This document shows, one piece after another, positions 47,068 to 58,195 of a DNA stretch of 64,000 nucleotides. Position numbers and translations under genes: made by a program. The DNA comes from an uncultured Veillonella sp. (lineage in GTDB: Bacteria; Bacillota; Negativicutes; Veillonellales; Veillonellaceae). How positions within the stretch are numbered: position 1 is the first letter of the stretch; each line of letters begins with the position of its first letter. The DNA lies in the NCBI GenBank assembly GCA_900544365.1, contig UQVF01000001.1, positions 1 through 64,000 on the forward strand, in the 5' to 3' direction. Below the pieces are notes generated by a model. It was not told the origin of the DNA. It did no database searches and worked only from the letters and a program-made list of their open reading frames with translations.

Positions 47068-48048
47068 TTATAAGGGAAATACATAATAGGCTAATAAAAT
47101 AGCTAGTGGCATAGTGAAAGAAGAAAGAACTGTAGTTGCTAGTACGATTTGCGTCGCCAGTTCTGGATTATTGTTCATTTCCACTGCCATGAGGGCCGTA
47201 TTAACTGCAGAAGGTACGGCATAGGCAATAATGATACTTTGAGCGGCGATAGCACTTAATGGTGTGTAATACATGGTAATAGGAAGCACCACGATTAATG
47301 CTAATATGGGGCCTGCGATTAATCGCAAGAAGGACGTGATCATTACGTCTTTTTTTATGAAGTTCCAAGGTGTTCGATTTAACTGTACTCCTAGAGTCAG
47401 CATAGCAGCACCAACAAAGCAGCGCCCAAAAATATCTAAAGGTCCCCATATAATGGTTTGGGTGAAATCGATAGGAATATAATAGTGAGCGATGATTGAG
47501 ATAGGCACACAATAAATGATAGGAATATGTAAGATAGTACGTAAAGATTCTGCAGTGGTTAATTTTCCTTTGCCAGCTTGATAGAATCCCAAGGAATTAC
47601 AGAACACAGTTTGGATAATAAAGGTAGCGATAATGGCGATGACTCCATCATGTAAATAAGGAGTACTACCATCGATGATGTATGGTTCGTTGGCAAAGAC
47701 GAAAGTGCCTAGGGCTACTCCTAAGTTACCAATATTGGAAAACATCACTGCATTACGAACGATTTCTGTTTTTCCTAAATTATAACCTTGCCACTTAGCG
47801 ACGATGCCTGCTAAGGCGGAGTTAGCAAATAAAATGATGAGGGCACAGCCAAAAATTTCAAAACTTTCATGGGTTAACTCAGTGACATAAAAGGATTTCA
47901 AAATATAGGCGGGCAAAAATAAATAAAAGTTTAGTTTGCTCAGCGTTCGTAAATCGAGGTGAAACCATCGATCTAACAAGACACCCATGAGGGTAAGTAA
48001 TAAAATGGGGACGATGCTGGTGAGAATGATGTGAAAAAATAAATCCAT
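47068..48048 (-). CDS. AEC-family (auxin efflux carrier-like) transporter
   Basis: A 326-residue protein with about ten membrane segments in two halves, of the AEC/BART type (LNFYLFLPAYILKSFY, MFSNIGNLGVALGTF, AYAVPSAVNTALMAVEMN). Bacterial members often export malate or malonate, plausible in an organism with malic enzyme, but the substrate is not proven. AAGGAGG precedes the ATG. It is divergent from modA. Confidence 0.88.
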   Translation of the reverse strand: MDLFFHIILTSIVPILLLTLMGVLLDRWFHLDLRTLSKLNFYLFLPAYILKSFYVTELTHESFEIFGCALIILFANSALAGIVAKWQGYNLGKTEIVRNAVMFSNIGNLGVALGTFVFANEPYIIDGSTPYLHDGVIAIIATFIIQTVFCNSLGFYQAGKGKLTTAESLRTILHIPIIYCVPISIIAHYYIPIDFTQTIIWGPLDIFGRCFVGAAMLTLGVQLNRTPWNFIKKDVMITSFLRLIAGPILALIVVLPITMYYTPLSAIAAQSIIIAYAVPSAVNTALMAVEMNNNPELATQIVLATTVLSSFTMPLAILLAYYVFPL

Positions 48049-48112
48049 AATGGATAACCTCCTTAGGTTGTATAGTTGTCATTTCTATTGTACCACATGA
48101 ATATAAATCATT

Positions 48113-48140
48113 TTGTCTAATATTGATTTTCTAGTATAAT
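48113..48140 (+). promoter_or_regulatory. Candidate promoter of modABC
   Basis: TTGTCT (48113-48118) and TATAAT (48135-48140) are separated by 16 bp, 55 bp before the modA start codon. No obvious ModE-type dyad was recognised. Confidence 0.5.
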
Positions 48141-48195
48141 GAGAACATGTAGTAAGCTTCTAAGTGTATATATTTAAATTAGGGAGGATATCATT

Positions 48196-48984
48196 ATGAA
48201 GCGTAATTGGTTAATGGGTTTGGTCATGGCAGGTATGTTAGCATTAGCTGGTTGCGGTGGACAAGGTACTACATCGTCTACAGCACCATCTACAACAGAA
48301 ACGATTACAGTATCTGCAGCGGCTAGTATGCAAGGGGCTATGGAAGAGCTAAAAGCAGACTATGTAAAAAAACATAACTTAAAACCTGAGCAAATCAATG
48401 TGGTCTATGCTGGATCTGGCACATTGCGTCAGCAAATTGAAGAGGGAGCGCCATCTAGTATCTTTATTTCTGCGAACAAAAAGAATATGGATCAATTAAA
48501 TGAAAAAGGGTTAATGGATAATATCCGTCCTTTCGTAGCGAACACATTGGTGATGATTGTACCAAAAGGTAAAGAAGCTGTGACATTAGATAATATTACC
48601 AATGCAAAACGCGTAGCTATCGGTACAGTAGAAACAGTACCAGCTGGTAAATATGCAAAAGAATCCTTAACAAAAGCTAATTTATGGGATGCAGTAGAAC
48701 CTAACATTGTATTTGCTAAAGACGTAAAAGCGGTGGGCGCTTATATCGCTGAAGGTGCAGCCGATGTTGGTTTCGTATATAAAACAGATGCCTTAGCATT
48801 GAAAGAAAAAGTAGATATTTCGGCCACTGTAGACGCTAAATTGCATGCCCCAATCGAATATCCAATTGGTATCGTGAAAAAGAACCAAAATAAATTAACC
48901 GAAGATTTCTATAATTATATTACAAGTAAAGAAGCTAGCGAAGTATTGGCTAAATGGGGCTTCGCTGAGCCGGTTAAAAAATGA
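48196..48984 (+). CDS. modA: Molybdate ABC transporter substrate-binding lipoprotein
   Basis: A 262-residue solute-binding lipoprotein. The signal peptide ends LALAGC (lipobox). The mature domain has the ModA pattern: VSAAASMQGAMEEL, YAGSGTLRQQIEEGAPSSIFISANKKNMDQL, and GAYIAEGAADVGFVYKTDA. It binds molybdate or tungstate for molybdenum-cofactor enzymes. AGGGAGG lies before the ATG; modB overlaps its stop codon by 4 bp. Confidence 0.95.
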   Translation: MKRNWLMGLVMAGMLALAGCGGQGTTSSTAPSTTETITVSAAASMQGAMEELKADYVKKHNLKPEQINVVYAGSGTLRQQIEEGAPSSIFISANKKNMDQLNEKGLMDNIRPFVANTLVMIVPKGKEAVTLDNITNAKRVAIGTVETVPAGKYAKESLTKANLWDAVEPNIVFAKDVKAVGAYIAEGAADVGFVYKTDALALKEKVDISATVDAKLHAPIEYPIGIVKKNQNKLTEDFYNYITSKEASEVLAKWGFAEPVKK

Positions 48985-49640
48985 TAGCATTACAGTTATC
49001 TATCGAAGTCGCATTCTTAGCGCTCCTCATTAATGTGGTGGTGGGCCTGAGCCTTACGTATGTCATGAAGCGATATTCTTTCCCAGGAAAATCTCTGATT
49101 GATTCCTTTTTTACATTGCCCTTGGTCTTACCACCGGTGGTATTAGGCTTTGTGTTGCTCATCATATTTTCTCCAGGCAATGCTTTTGGGGCTTGGTTAG
49201 AGGCTCATGGAATCCGAGTTGTCTTCTCTAAGTTAGGGGCGATCATTGCATCCGCAGTGGTTAGCTTTCCTCTGTTCTATCAATCTGTACGAACAGCGCT
49301 AGCCGCTATCGATAGCGATATGGAAGATGTAGCTCGCACTTTGGGGGCCTCTGAATTTCGCGTGTTTTGGACCATCTCCTTGCCCTTAGCTTGGAAAGGA
49401 ATCCTTAGCGGATCTATCCTTTCCTTTGCCCGTGGATTAGGAGAATTTGGTGCCACTATTTTGATTGCTGGAAATATTCCAGGCGTTACAAGAACGATGC
49501 CCCTAGCCATTTATTCTCTCGTAGAATTTGGCGATTATAGTGGGGCATTTGAACTTGTGATTTATATTTGTATTTTAACATTGGGGCTTGTGTGGGCCAT
49601 TCAAGGTCTAACAAAAGGTTCCCTCTTCTCAAATCGGTAA
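48981..49640 (+). CDS. modB: Molybdate ABC transporter permease
   Basis: A 219-residue permease with five to six membrane segments. The ATPase-coupling EAA-type loop is MEDVARTLGASEFRVFWTISLPLAWKGI, and the C-terminal RGLGEFGATILIAGNIPGVTRTMPLAIY is typical of ModB. It is coupled to modA by an ATGA overlap and followed by modC after 9 bp. Confidence 0.96.
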   Translation: MIALQLSIEVAFLALLINVVVGLSLTYVMKRYSFPGKSLIDSFFTLPLVLPPVVLGFVLLIIFSPGNAFGAWLEAHGIRVVFSKLGAIIASAVVSFPLFYQSVRTALAAIDSDMEDVARTLGASEFRVFWTISLPLAWKGILSGSILSFARGLGEFGATILIAGNIPGVTRTMPLAIYSLVEFGDYSGAFELVIYICILTLGLVWAIQGLTKGSLFSNR

Positions 49641-49649
49641 GGAGGTACG

Positions 49650-50276
49650 ATGATTTCCTTTGATATCGTCATAGAACGAGGTACTTTTGTTGTGAAAGCC
49701 CAAGGTACATTACAAGAAGGTATTACTACATTGATGGGCCCTTCTGGGAGTGGAAAATCTACATTTTTGAAAGCTTTATGTGGATTGTTAATGCCGAAAG
49801 AAGGTAGGATTACAGCCAATGATTCGGTGTGGTTTGAGGGAAAGAAGATAGTAACACCTACCCAAAAACGACACATTGGCTATATGCCGCAAGGTAATAT
49901 TGTATTTCCACATATGACCGTAGAAGAAAATATTTGCTACAGCAAACAAGGCTCTCCAGAGTTATTCGATCATATTGTGGAGCGTTTGCGATTGACACCA
50001 CATCTTAAGAAGAGAGCCAAAGGCTTGTCTGGTGGGGAACAACAACGGGTTGCCTTAGGTCGAGCGTTGTACTCTAAACCGGTACTACTCATGTTAGATG
50101 AACCCCTCACAGCCCTAGATGTGAACCTACGATCACAGTTGCAACAAGACTTAGTAGACATCATCTCTGAGTGGGGTATCCCCTGCCTGTGGGTCACTCA
50201 TAGCGAAGAAGAGGCCGCAGCCGTGGGCAACCATAGACTGGTCTGCCGAGATGGCATCATTGCAGAAGAGGCGTAA
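49650..50276 (+). CDS. modC: Molybdate ABC transporter ATPase, short form
   Basis: A 208-residue ABC ATPase with Walker [10 protein letters not shown], signature LSGGEQQRVALGRAL, Walker B LLMLDEP and the switch His in CLWVTHSEEE. It lacks the C-terminal TOBE/Mop domain (about 140 residues) that binds molybdate in E. coli ModC, so feedback control by bound molybdate through that domain is not expected. The assignment to molybdate rests on its operon position. Confidence 0.9.
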   Translation: MISFDIVIERGTFVVKAQGTLQEGITTLMGPSGSGKSTFLKALCGLLMPKEGRITANDSVWFEGKKIVTPTQKRHIGYMPQGNIVFPHMTVEENICYSKQGSPELFDHIVERLRLTPHLKKRAKGLSGGEQQRVALGRALYSKPVLLMLDEPLTALDVNLRSQLQQDLVDIISEWGIPCLWVTHSEEEAAAVGNHRLVCRDGIIAEEA

Positions 50277-50375
50277 GGGAAATGTAGACGCACAAAACGT
50301 ATGTGATTGGCAAGTTTACAATCGATGCAATAGGATTGCGATGGATGAACGCCTACATAACAGAAGCAATAGCAT

Positions 50376-50417
50376 AATAGAGGAATGTTGATGAACTTTG
50401 ATCAGCATTCCTCTATT
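50376..50417 (+). terminator. Hairpin after modC
   Basis: AATAGAGGAATG (50376-50387) pairs perfectly with 50406-50417, with an inner TGAT/ATCA pair. The T-tract is weak, about 100 bp after modC. Confidence 0.6.
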
Positions 50418-50590
50418 CTATTTAGAGTTATTTTGTTACAGCTAATTAGTTTAGGCCTATGTAATGGCGAATTGCTTCTTAGTGTAGTATAACAATACTA
50501 AATGTGGTTTTGATGATAAGTTCATCTATGTGTATACTATGACAATATCACATGCCGTTCATAATATTTGTTGCTAAATTTGTTTATTTC

Positions 50591-50620
50591 TTTACAGTAT
50601 AGATGAATATGAAGTATAAT
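50591..50620 (+). promoter_or_regulatory. Candidate promoter of glmS
   Basis: TTTACA (50591-50596) and TATAAT (50615-50620) with an 18-bp spacer lie about 95 bp before the ribozyme cleavage site. The sequence from 50418 to 50590 holds nothing else I can identify. Confidence 0.6.
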
Positions 50621-50713
50621 ACTACTGATTATGACTATTTTTAAATTACTTAGGCATAGTCAACAGAACTGTCGAAACAATGACAAAGGAGGAACCAAAT
50701 TCGTACAGGCGAA

Positions 50714-50865
50714 TAGCGCAAGCACTGGAAAGAGACAGCTTTCACAGTGGACGAGGTAGAGGAGTATCGAAATTCAGCGGATGCCTCTCGGCTAGCTTCA
50801 GTCGTAGAAGTAGAGCAAAACACCCAGGTAACTCGGTGCACAAAGGCTACTTTCAGAAGCAATAT
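50714..50865 (+). ncRNA. glmS self-cleaving ribozyme-riboswitch
   Basis: The glmS leader contains the conserved ribozyme blocks in order: AGCGCAAGC at the 5' end with cleavage predicted between A50715 and G50716; a variable P1 hairpin (CACTG...CAGTG); GACGAGG; TATCGAAATTCAGCGGATGC; CTCTCGGCTAGC; and a 3' P4 domain closed by GAAGTAG/CTACTTTC. In Firmicutes this RNA cleaves itself when glucosamine 6-phosphate binds, which destabilises the mRNA and gives feedback control of glmS. The match to the known consensus is strong by eye. Confidence 0.95.
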
Positions 50866-50893
50866 GAATGAATTAATCAAGGAGGAATATACC

Positions 50894-53721
<2,828 letters not shown>

Positions 53722-53726
53722 TGATG

Positions 53727-53770
53727 AAGATGTAATGAGATGCTCTCGGGGCGTTTCATTACATCTTTTT
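53727..53770 (+). terminator. Terminator of trpS
   Basis: AAGATGTAATGA (53727-53738) pairs with TCATTACATCTT (53756-53767), followed by further T residues. Confidence 0.88.
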
Positions 53771-53912
53771 GATAATAGCTTAGTATGGTAAGATATGGTA
53801 CAGACGAGATATATGGGGTACGGTTGCGTATCTATAGATAGGAAGGCAAAGACGCGTGCTGATGCATAGGTGTGCGAAGGTAGTAATGTCCCGATACACA
53901 TGAGGAGAGCGT

Positions 53913-54413
53913 ATGAAACATGAAGAATTAGAAGAGATATTCCCCTGCGGAACCATCCAAGAAGAACTGCATAATTCCACCGTCATGGTATGGGGCTTTC
54001 AGCTGTTATATGCAGCCATTGCAGTATGGGGTATCTATCGTAGTGTGCTTATCTATCGAGAGCTAGGGTCAGGGATGAATATGTGGCTTATCCTCCTCGT
54101 GATGGTTGCTGCCTACGCCTTACTTCGCATGTATCAACAAGATGATGTGGAAATCTATATTGCTACAGAAGGAATTATTTTAAAACGGACACCTATATTG
54201 GTGAAAGAGCGAATAGAACGATTCTTCGCGCCAGATCTATATTTAACCTTTGTGCATTATCAAGGCATCATGGGTTTTGGAGAAGACTGGAAAACCTTGT
54301 ATGTGCAAACAGAAACGGGTGGTATCTATATCGTGCCTATTAGCTTACAGTTTTTGAGTTATCGAGATAAAATGAAAGTCTTAGAGGCATTGAATCGATA
54401 TAAAAATACTTGA
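53913..54413 (+). CDS. Small membrane protein with two N-terminal helices, unknown function
   Basis: A 166-residue protein. Two hydrophobic segments (about 26-46 and 54-72) form a hairpin, followed by a soluble domain of about 90 residues with alternating beta-like pattern (EIYIATEGIILKRTPILV, LYVQTETGGIYIVPI). This layout resembles bacterial PH-domain membrane proteins, but no signature allows a firm call. GAGGAGAG precedes the ATG closely. Confidence 0.7.
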   Translation: MKHEELEEIFPCGTIQEELHNSTVMVWGFQLLYAAIAVWGIYRSVLIYRELGSGMNMWLILLVMVAAYALLRMYQQDDVEIYIATEGIILKRTPILVKERIERFFAPDLYLTFVHYQGIMGFGEDWKTLYVQTETGGIYIVPISLQFLSYRDKMKVLEALNRYKNT

Positions 54414-54504
54414 ATCGGACTAGAAAACATGTTACCCTCTTATCAAGGATCAATATCTGTTTGTTATCCGGCAGGGTCTATTTCACCGAAGGAGGCGAAT
54501 CAAT

Positions 54505-54798
54505 ATGTTTGGTGTATTTCTAATTCATGCCGTCTATGCAGTCTTAATGTATGCCTTTAGTTTTAGAATCATGGTGATTCCTCATGCTATTACAGTAGCA
54601 CTTATGGGAGCCTTTATGATTTATGATAAAGGACTAATTATTGCACCTATTATTTCGTTTATCTATTCGTTCTTTGCTATTGGTATAGCACTTGATGATA
54701 ACTTTGGATGGGAAGATGGCACTGGAAATGAACTCATTTGGCCTTGGGTATTCTTCTGTTCTGGACTATGTTATGCTATCTTTGACCTCTTCTACTAA
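54505..54798 (+). CDS. Small multi-pass membrane protein, unknown function
   Basis: A 97-residue, strongly hydrophobic protein with probably four membrane segments and few charged residues (DDNFGWEDG loop). AAGGAGG lies 7-8 nt before the ATG, which supports translation. It is not recognised, and the neighbour upstream is also an unknown membrane protein. Confidence 0.65.
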   Translation: MFGVFLIHAVYAVLMYAFSFRIMVIPHAITVALMGAFMIYDKGLIIAPIISFIYSFFAIGIALDDNFGWEDGTGNELIWPWVFFCSGLCYAIFDLFY

Positions 54799-54872
54799 CC
54801 TATCATATAGATATAACTTAAAGATTAGCTTACGGTGTAATCTATAGATTCTAACATTTGGCTCTGACATAG

Positions 54873-54992
54873 TTTCTTTATAATGCTATTTCGAAGCCGT
54901 TGCAACGGTTCTTAGATTATGTGGACGGTCATGCTGCATCGGATGAGTTACTACGAGAAATTGAAAGTGCCGTAGATGAAGCAAAATATTAA
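54873..54992 (+). pseudogene. C-terminal remnant, probably of an Rpn-family nuclease/transposase
   Basis: An open stretch of 39 codons ends in PLQRFLDYVDGHAASDELLR followed by EIESAVDEAKY and a stop. It has no start codon or ribosome binding site, and an in-frame stop lies just before it. The pattern LLDYLxGxxxxDxLxxEIxxAVxxA is how Rpn/PD-(D/E)XK family transposase-like proteins commonly end. It is read as the tail of a decayed mobile-type gene. This identification is from memory of the family and should be searched. Confidence 0.4.
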
Positions 54993-55051
54993 AAGAAATA
55001 AATGAAATAGGCAAGGCATATGGCTTGATATAAAATATATAGGTAAAGAGA

Positions 55052-55095
55052 AAAACAGCGATATGGTGAGTATATAACTTACCGTATCGCTTTTG
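55052..55095. terminator. Hairpin upstream of the amino acid ABC operon
   Basis: AGCGATA-GGT-AGT (55057-55071) pairs with ACT-ACC-TATCGCT (55077-55091), with A-rich sequence before and TTTT after. It would terminate transcription entering from the decayed gene region and lies 80 bp before the next promoter. Confidence 0.7.
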
Positions 55096-55173
55096 TTTAT
55101 ACAGTTCGCTGTTGGGTGCTTTATCAGTATAAATTACTTTCATAATAAATAATAAAATTTAGCATTTTATCTC

Positions 55174-55202
55174 TTTACAACTTTAGTTAACTAAAGTATA
55201 AT
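55174..55202 (+). promoter_or_regulatory. Promoter with a 16-bp palindromic operator in its spacer
   Basis: TTTACA (55174-55179) and a perfect TATAAT (55197-55202) are exactly 17 bp apart. The spacer is almost entirely the perfect palindrome CTTTAGTTAACTAAAG (55181-55196). A dimeric regulator bound there would block RNA polymerase, so repression of the downstream amino acid transporter is inferred; the regulator is unknown. Confidence 0.8.
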
Positions 55203-55249
55203 GTAATCATGAAATAGAAATTACATATCTGTAGAGAGGAGAAAGTACT

Positions 55250-56071
55250 ATGAATTGGTTACAAAAATGTTCTAAAACAGTATTAACAGCGGCTAGTGCA
55301 TTGGTCATTGTTGGATTAGTGGCAGGTTGTGGGGCGTCTACGAAGCAGACGAATACAGAGGTGCCGAAAAAAATTGTTATTGGTCTAGATGATAACTTCC
55401 CACCGATGGGATTCAAAGATGAAAAAGGTGAACTAGTAGGTTTTGATATTGATTTGGCAAAAGAAGTGGCAAAACGCATCGGTTCTGAAGTAGAATTTAA
55501 ATCCATCGATTGGGATAGTAAAGAAGCAGAGTTAAAATCTAAACGCATCGATGTATTGTGGAATGGCCTGACTATTACGAAGGAACGGGAACGCAATATC
55601 TTGTTTTCTAAACCATATCTTCGTGGAGACCAAATCATTGCAGTCAAATCTGACTCTGGCATTGCAGAAAAAGCCCAACTCGATGGTAAACGTGTAGGCG
55701 TGCAATCCGGTTCTACAGGGTTGGAAGCGGTGAAAAATGATCCACAATCTAAAAACTTTAAAGAAATCAAAGAATATGGCGATTATGTAAATGCTTTCAT
55801 GGACCTTGAATTAGGTCGTATCGATGCCATCGTGGTGGATGAAATGGTAGCCCGTTATTTAATCAGCAAAAAAGGTAACAATGTGTTCACCGTAGCTAAT
55901 GGTTCCTTCGCCACTGAAAAAGCAGGCGTAGGTATGCGTAAGGAAGATGAAGAATTGAAAGCTAAAATTGACGCTGCTTTACAAGAAGTGATGAATGATG
56001 GTACGGCTGACAAATTGGCGCAAAAATGGTTTGGTGGCACATCTATCTTGACGAAAGAGGAGTATAAATAA
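55250..56071 (+). CDS. Polar amino acid ABC transporter substrate-binding lipoprotein
   Basis: A 273-residue family 3 solute-binding protein. The signal peptide ends in a lipobox (LVAGC). The mature domain shows IGLDDNFPPMGFKDEKGELVGFDIDLAKEVAKRIG, the classic family 3 start, and RIDVLWNGLTITKERERNILFSKPYL. Ligands of such proteins include cystine, glutamine, arginine and lysine; the sequence does not decide. It is the first gene of a three-gene importer operon (next gene 3 bp downstream). Confidence 0.93.
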   Translation: MNWLQKCSKTVLTAASALVIVGLVAGCGASTKQTNTEVPKKIVIGLDDNFPPMGFKDEKGELVGFDIDLAKEVAKRIGSEVEFKSIDWDSKEAELKSKRIDVLWNGLTITKERERNILFSKPYLRGDQIIAVKSDSGIAEKAQLDGKRVGVQSGSTGLEAVKNDPQSKNFKEIKEYGDYVNAFMDLELGRIDAIVVDEMVARYLISKKGNNVFTVANGSFATEKAGVGMRKEDEELKAKIDAALQEVMNDGTADKLAQKWFGGTSILTKEEYK

Positions 56072-56074
56072 AAC

Positions 56075-56734
56075 ATGGATGTACTGGAGTATATTTTACA
56101 GATAGCACCGGCTATTGCCGGCGGATTCGAAGTGACCTTGTCCTTGTTCTTCATTGTCATCATCTTGTCGGTGCCAGGAGGATTGCTCTTGGCACTACTC
56201 CGGTTGAGCACGAACCGAGTGGTGACAACCATCGTGGATGCTTATGTGTACGTCATGCGTGGTACGCCGTTGATGTTACAAATTTTGCTCATTTATTACG
56301 GTTTGCCATTCATGATTGATGGCTTTGAACTGACGGATATGACAGCAGCAGTGTTATCCTTTGTATTGAATTATATTGCCTACTTATGTGAAATTTTCCG
56401 CAGTGGCATTCAATCCATTCCAAAAGGGCAGTACGAAGGGGCGAAGGTGTTGGGCTTTACCTATGCGCAGACTATGTACAAAATTATTTTGCCACAGGTG
56501 ATCAAACGTGTGTTGCCACCGTTGGCGAATGAAACGATTACACTACTGAAAGATACATCCTTGGTGTACGTATTAGCTATGAATGATATCTTGCGCATTA
56601 CGCGTAGCATCGTACAACGTGATTTCGACATTACAGCTTTCATCGTAGCTGGTGTATTCTACTTGGCTATGACATTCGTGTTGACGAAATTGTATCAATA
56701 TTTAGAACGCCGTATGGCGATTTACGAAGATTAG
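56075..56734 (+). CDS. Polar amino acid ABC transporter permease
   Basis: A 219-residue HisM/GlnP-type permease with about five membrane segments. The RGTPLMLQILLIYYGLP motif and the EAA loop (EGAKVLGFTYAQTMYKIILPQVIKRVLPPLANETI) identify it. It lies between its binding protein and ATPase. Confidence 0.95.
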   Translation: MDVLEYILQIAPAIAGGFEVTLSLFFIVIILSVPGGLLLALLRLSTNRVVTTIVDAYVYVMRGTPLMLQILLIYYGLPFMIDGFELTDMTAAVLSFVLNYIAYLCEIFRSGIQSIPKGQYEGAKVLGFTYAQTMYKIILPQVIKRVLPPLANETITLLKDTSLVYVLAMNDILRITRSIVQRDFDITAFIVAGVFYLAMTFVLTKLYQYLERRMAIYED

Positions 56735-56743
56735 GAGGGAACC

Positions 56744-57511
56744 ATGGCTTTCATAGACATGTTACATATTGAAAAGAACTATGGCTCAGTGGCGGTCTTG
56801 CAAGACGTGTCACTATCCATGGAACGGGGCGAAGTGGTGTCCATCATCGGACCCTCTGGGTCGGGTAAATCTACCTTTCTTCGTTGCTTAGGACAATTAG
56901 AAACGATCCAAAAAGGGGCGATTATCGTGGATGGGGAGACCTTGGTGGATACTCCGGCGAACACAGGGGCGGCAGTATATGTAGGGAAAGAAGAACAGCA
57001 ACACATCTTGCTAAAAATGGGTATGGTATTCCAATCTTTTAATCTCTTTCCTCACATGACGGTGTTAGAAAACATTATGGTCGCACCCCGTATGGTAAAA
57101 GGCATGAAAGACGCGGACATCTTGCCTATGGCTCAGTCCTTACTCGAAAAAGTAGGCCTTTGGGATAAACGAGATGTATACCCTAGCACCTTGTCCGGTG
57201 GACAAAAGCAAAGGGTGGCTATCGCTAGAGCACTAGCGATGAAACCGGAAATTATGCTCTTTGACGAACCAACGTCCGCCTTGGACCCAGAGTTCACCAG
57301 CGAAGTATTACGGACCATCAAGGAACTAGCAGAAGAAGACATGACCATGATCATCGTCACCCACGAAATGGCATTTGCTCGTGAAGTAGCAGACAGAGTC
57401 ATCTTTATGGCAGATGGTAAAATACAAGAAGAAGGAACACCAGAACAAGTCTTCGGGAATCCACAAAACCCAAGGACACAAGCATTCCTAAACTCTATGT
57501 TGAGAGTGTAA
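56744..57511 (+). CDS. Polar amino acid ABC transporter ATPase
   Basis: A 255-residue ATPase with Walker [10 protein letters not shown], signature [15 protein letters not shown], Walker [15 protein letters not shown] and the switch His in VTHEM. An insertion of about 20 residues between the first strands ([20 protein letters not shown]) is longer than in GlnQ/HisP. It completes the operon. Confidence 0.95.
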   Translation: MAFIDMLHIEKNYGSVAVLQDVSLSMERGEVVSIIGPSGSGKSTFLRCLGQLETIQKGAIIVDGETLVDTPANTGAAVYVGKEEQQHILLKMGMVFQSFNLFPHMTVLENIMVAPRMVKGMKDADILPMAQSLLEKVGLWDKRDVYPSTLSGGQKQRVAIARALAMKPEIMLFDEPTSALDPEFTSEVLRTIKELAEEDMTMIIVTHEMAFAREVADRVIFMADGKIQEEGTPEQVFGNPQNPRTQAFLNSMLRV

Positions 57512-57576
57512 GGTTCAAACATTATGAACGTACCTAAACTCCATGCTACGAGTTTTGGTATCAAATCATGCAAAGC

Positions 57577-57639
57577 AAATGCGACATAACGAGGCACAAA
57601 CCGTATTATATAGTTTGTACTAGGTATGTCGCATTTTTG
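57577..57639. repeat. Interspersed hairpin element, copy 5 (terminator-like)
   Basis: AAATGCGACATA (57577-57588) is perfectly complementary to 57625-57636, and a T-run follows. The core includes GGCACAAACCGTATT and GTTTGT and is similar to copies 1 and 2. Located 65 bp after the ABC ATPase gene, it probably serves as its terminator. Confidence 0.7.
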
Positions 57640-57870
57640 TGCACAAATACTCTTGCCTTACACTTACTTCCTCATAGAATACAGGCAAGTAAATGAGCAA
57701 TGTCATTTTGTATAGTTCTAGCTAGAATCATACATATACGCGGTAGGAGATAAAGGAACTATCAACAGGCTGGACATCCATCATATAGCTTGGCGTATAA
57801 TCTATCGGCAAAAGGATAGATAAAGCTCTTCTTCCCCTCCTTGAGGATCCCCCTCACATAACGATGAGGA

Positions 57871-58146
57871 TACACAATCTTATAAACAGACTTAAAGTAG
57901 AGGTGTGCCTTTGACTGATGGAGATATAAGGTCAGGGTATACAAGTAAGTAGGCTAGTTTTGCTATATAAGATAAAGGTTGAGAAGAATGCGGTATGCTC
58001 CGCAGCAAACATTACGCAGTGCCGTTTGTGAGGAAGCATGCCGCATTCTGACGGACAAGTAAAAGAAAACATAGCCTACTTACCGGGGATAAAATACCCT
58101 CAGTCAAAGGCATACACAAATTGCCAATCAGTACTAAGATTGTGTA
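57871..58146. repeat. 276-bp imperfect inverted repeat enclosing hairpin element copy 4
   Basis: Matching arm pieces in mirror order are TACACAATCTTA (57871-57882) with 58135-58146; GTGTGCCTTTGACTGA (57903-57918) with 58100-58115; AGGGTAT (57935-57941) with 58094-58100; and GTAAGTAGGCTA (57945-57956) with 58072-58083. The centre is copy 4. A minus-strand open frame of 60 codons (57762-57944) overlaps the left arm; it has no ribosome binding site and is not called. No gene is seen in the 684 bp between the ABC operon and the RNase PH gene. Confidence 0.75.
57985..58049. repeat. Interspersed hairpin element, copy 4
   Basis: AGAATGCGGTATGCT (57985-57999) pairs with 58035-58049 with one wobble difference. 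The core contains GCAAACATTACGCAGT and CCGTTTGTGAGGA, the reverse complement of the copy 1/2 core with few changes. Confidence 0.8.
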
Positions 58147-58150
58147 TAAT
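58121..58150 (+). promoter_or_regulatory. Candidate promoter of the RNase PH/RdgB gene
   Basis: TTGCCA (58121-58126) and TATAAT (58145-58150) have an 18-bp spacer. The promoter overlaps the right arm of the large inverted repeat, so the repeat appears to provide part of the promoter. Confidence 0.55.
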
Positions 58151-58195
58151 AAAAGGTATGTATAATCCGATGTTAGAGGGAAATGAGGAATGACG

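Noticed and set aside
50747..50893. Possible 49-residue N-terminal extension of GlmS
   Set aside because: The stretch is the glmS ribozyme, and GlmS needs Cys directly after the initiator Met, which the ATG at 50894 provides with a good ribosome binding site.
57762..57944. Minus-strand open frame of 60 codons that reads smoothly
   Set aside because: It starts at TTG without a ribosome binding site and overlaps the arm of an inverted repeat; it may be a gene relic but cannot be supported as a gene.
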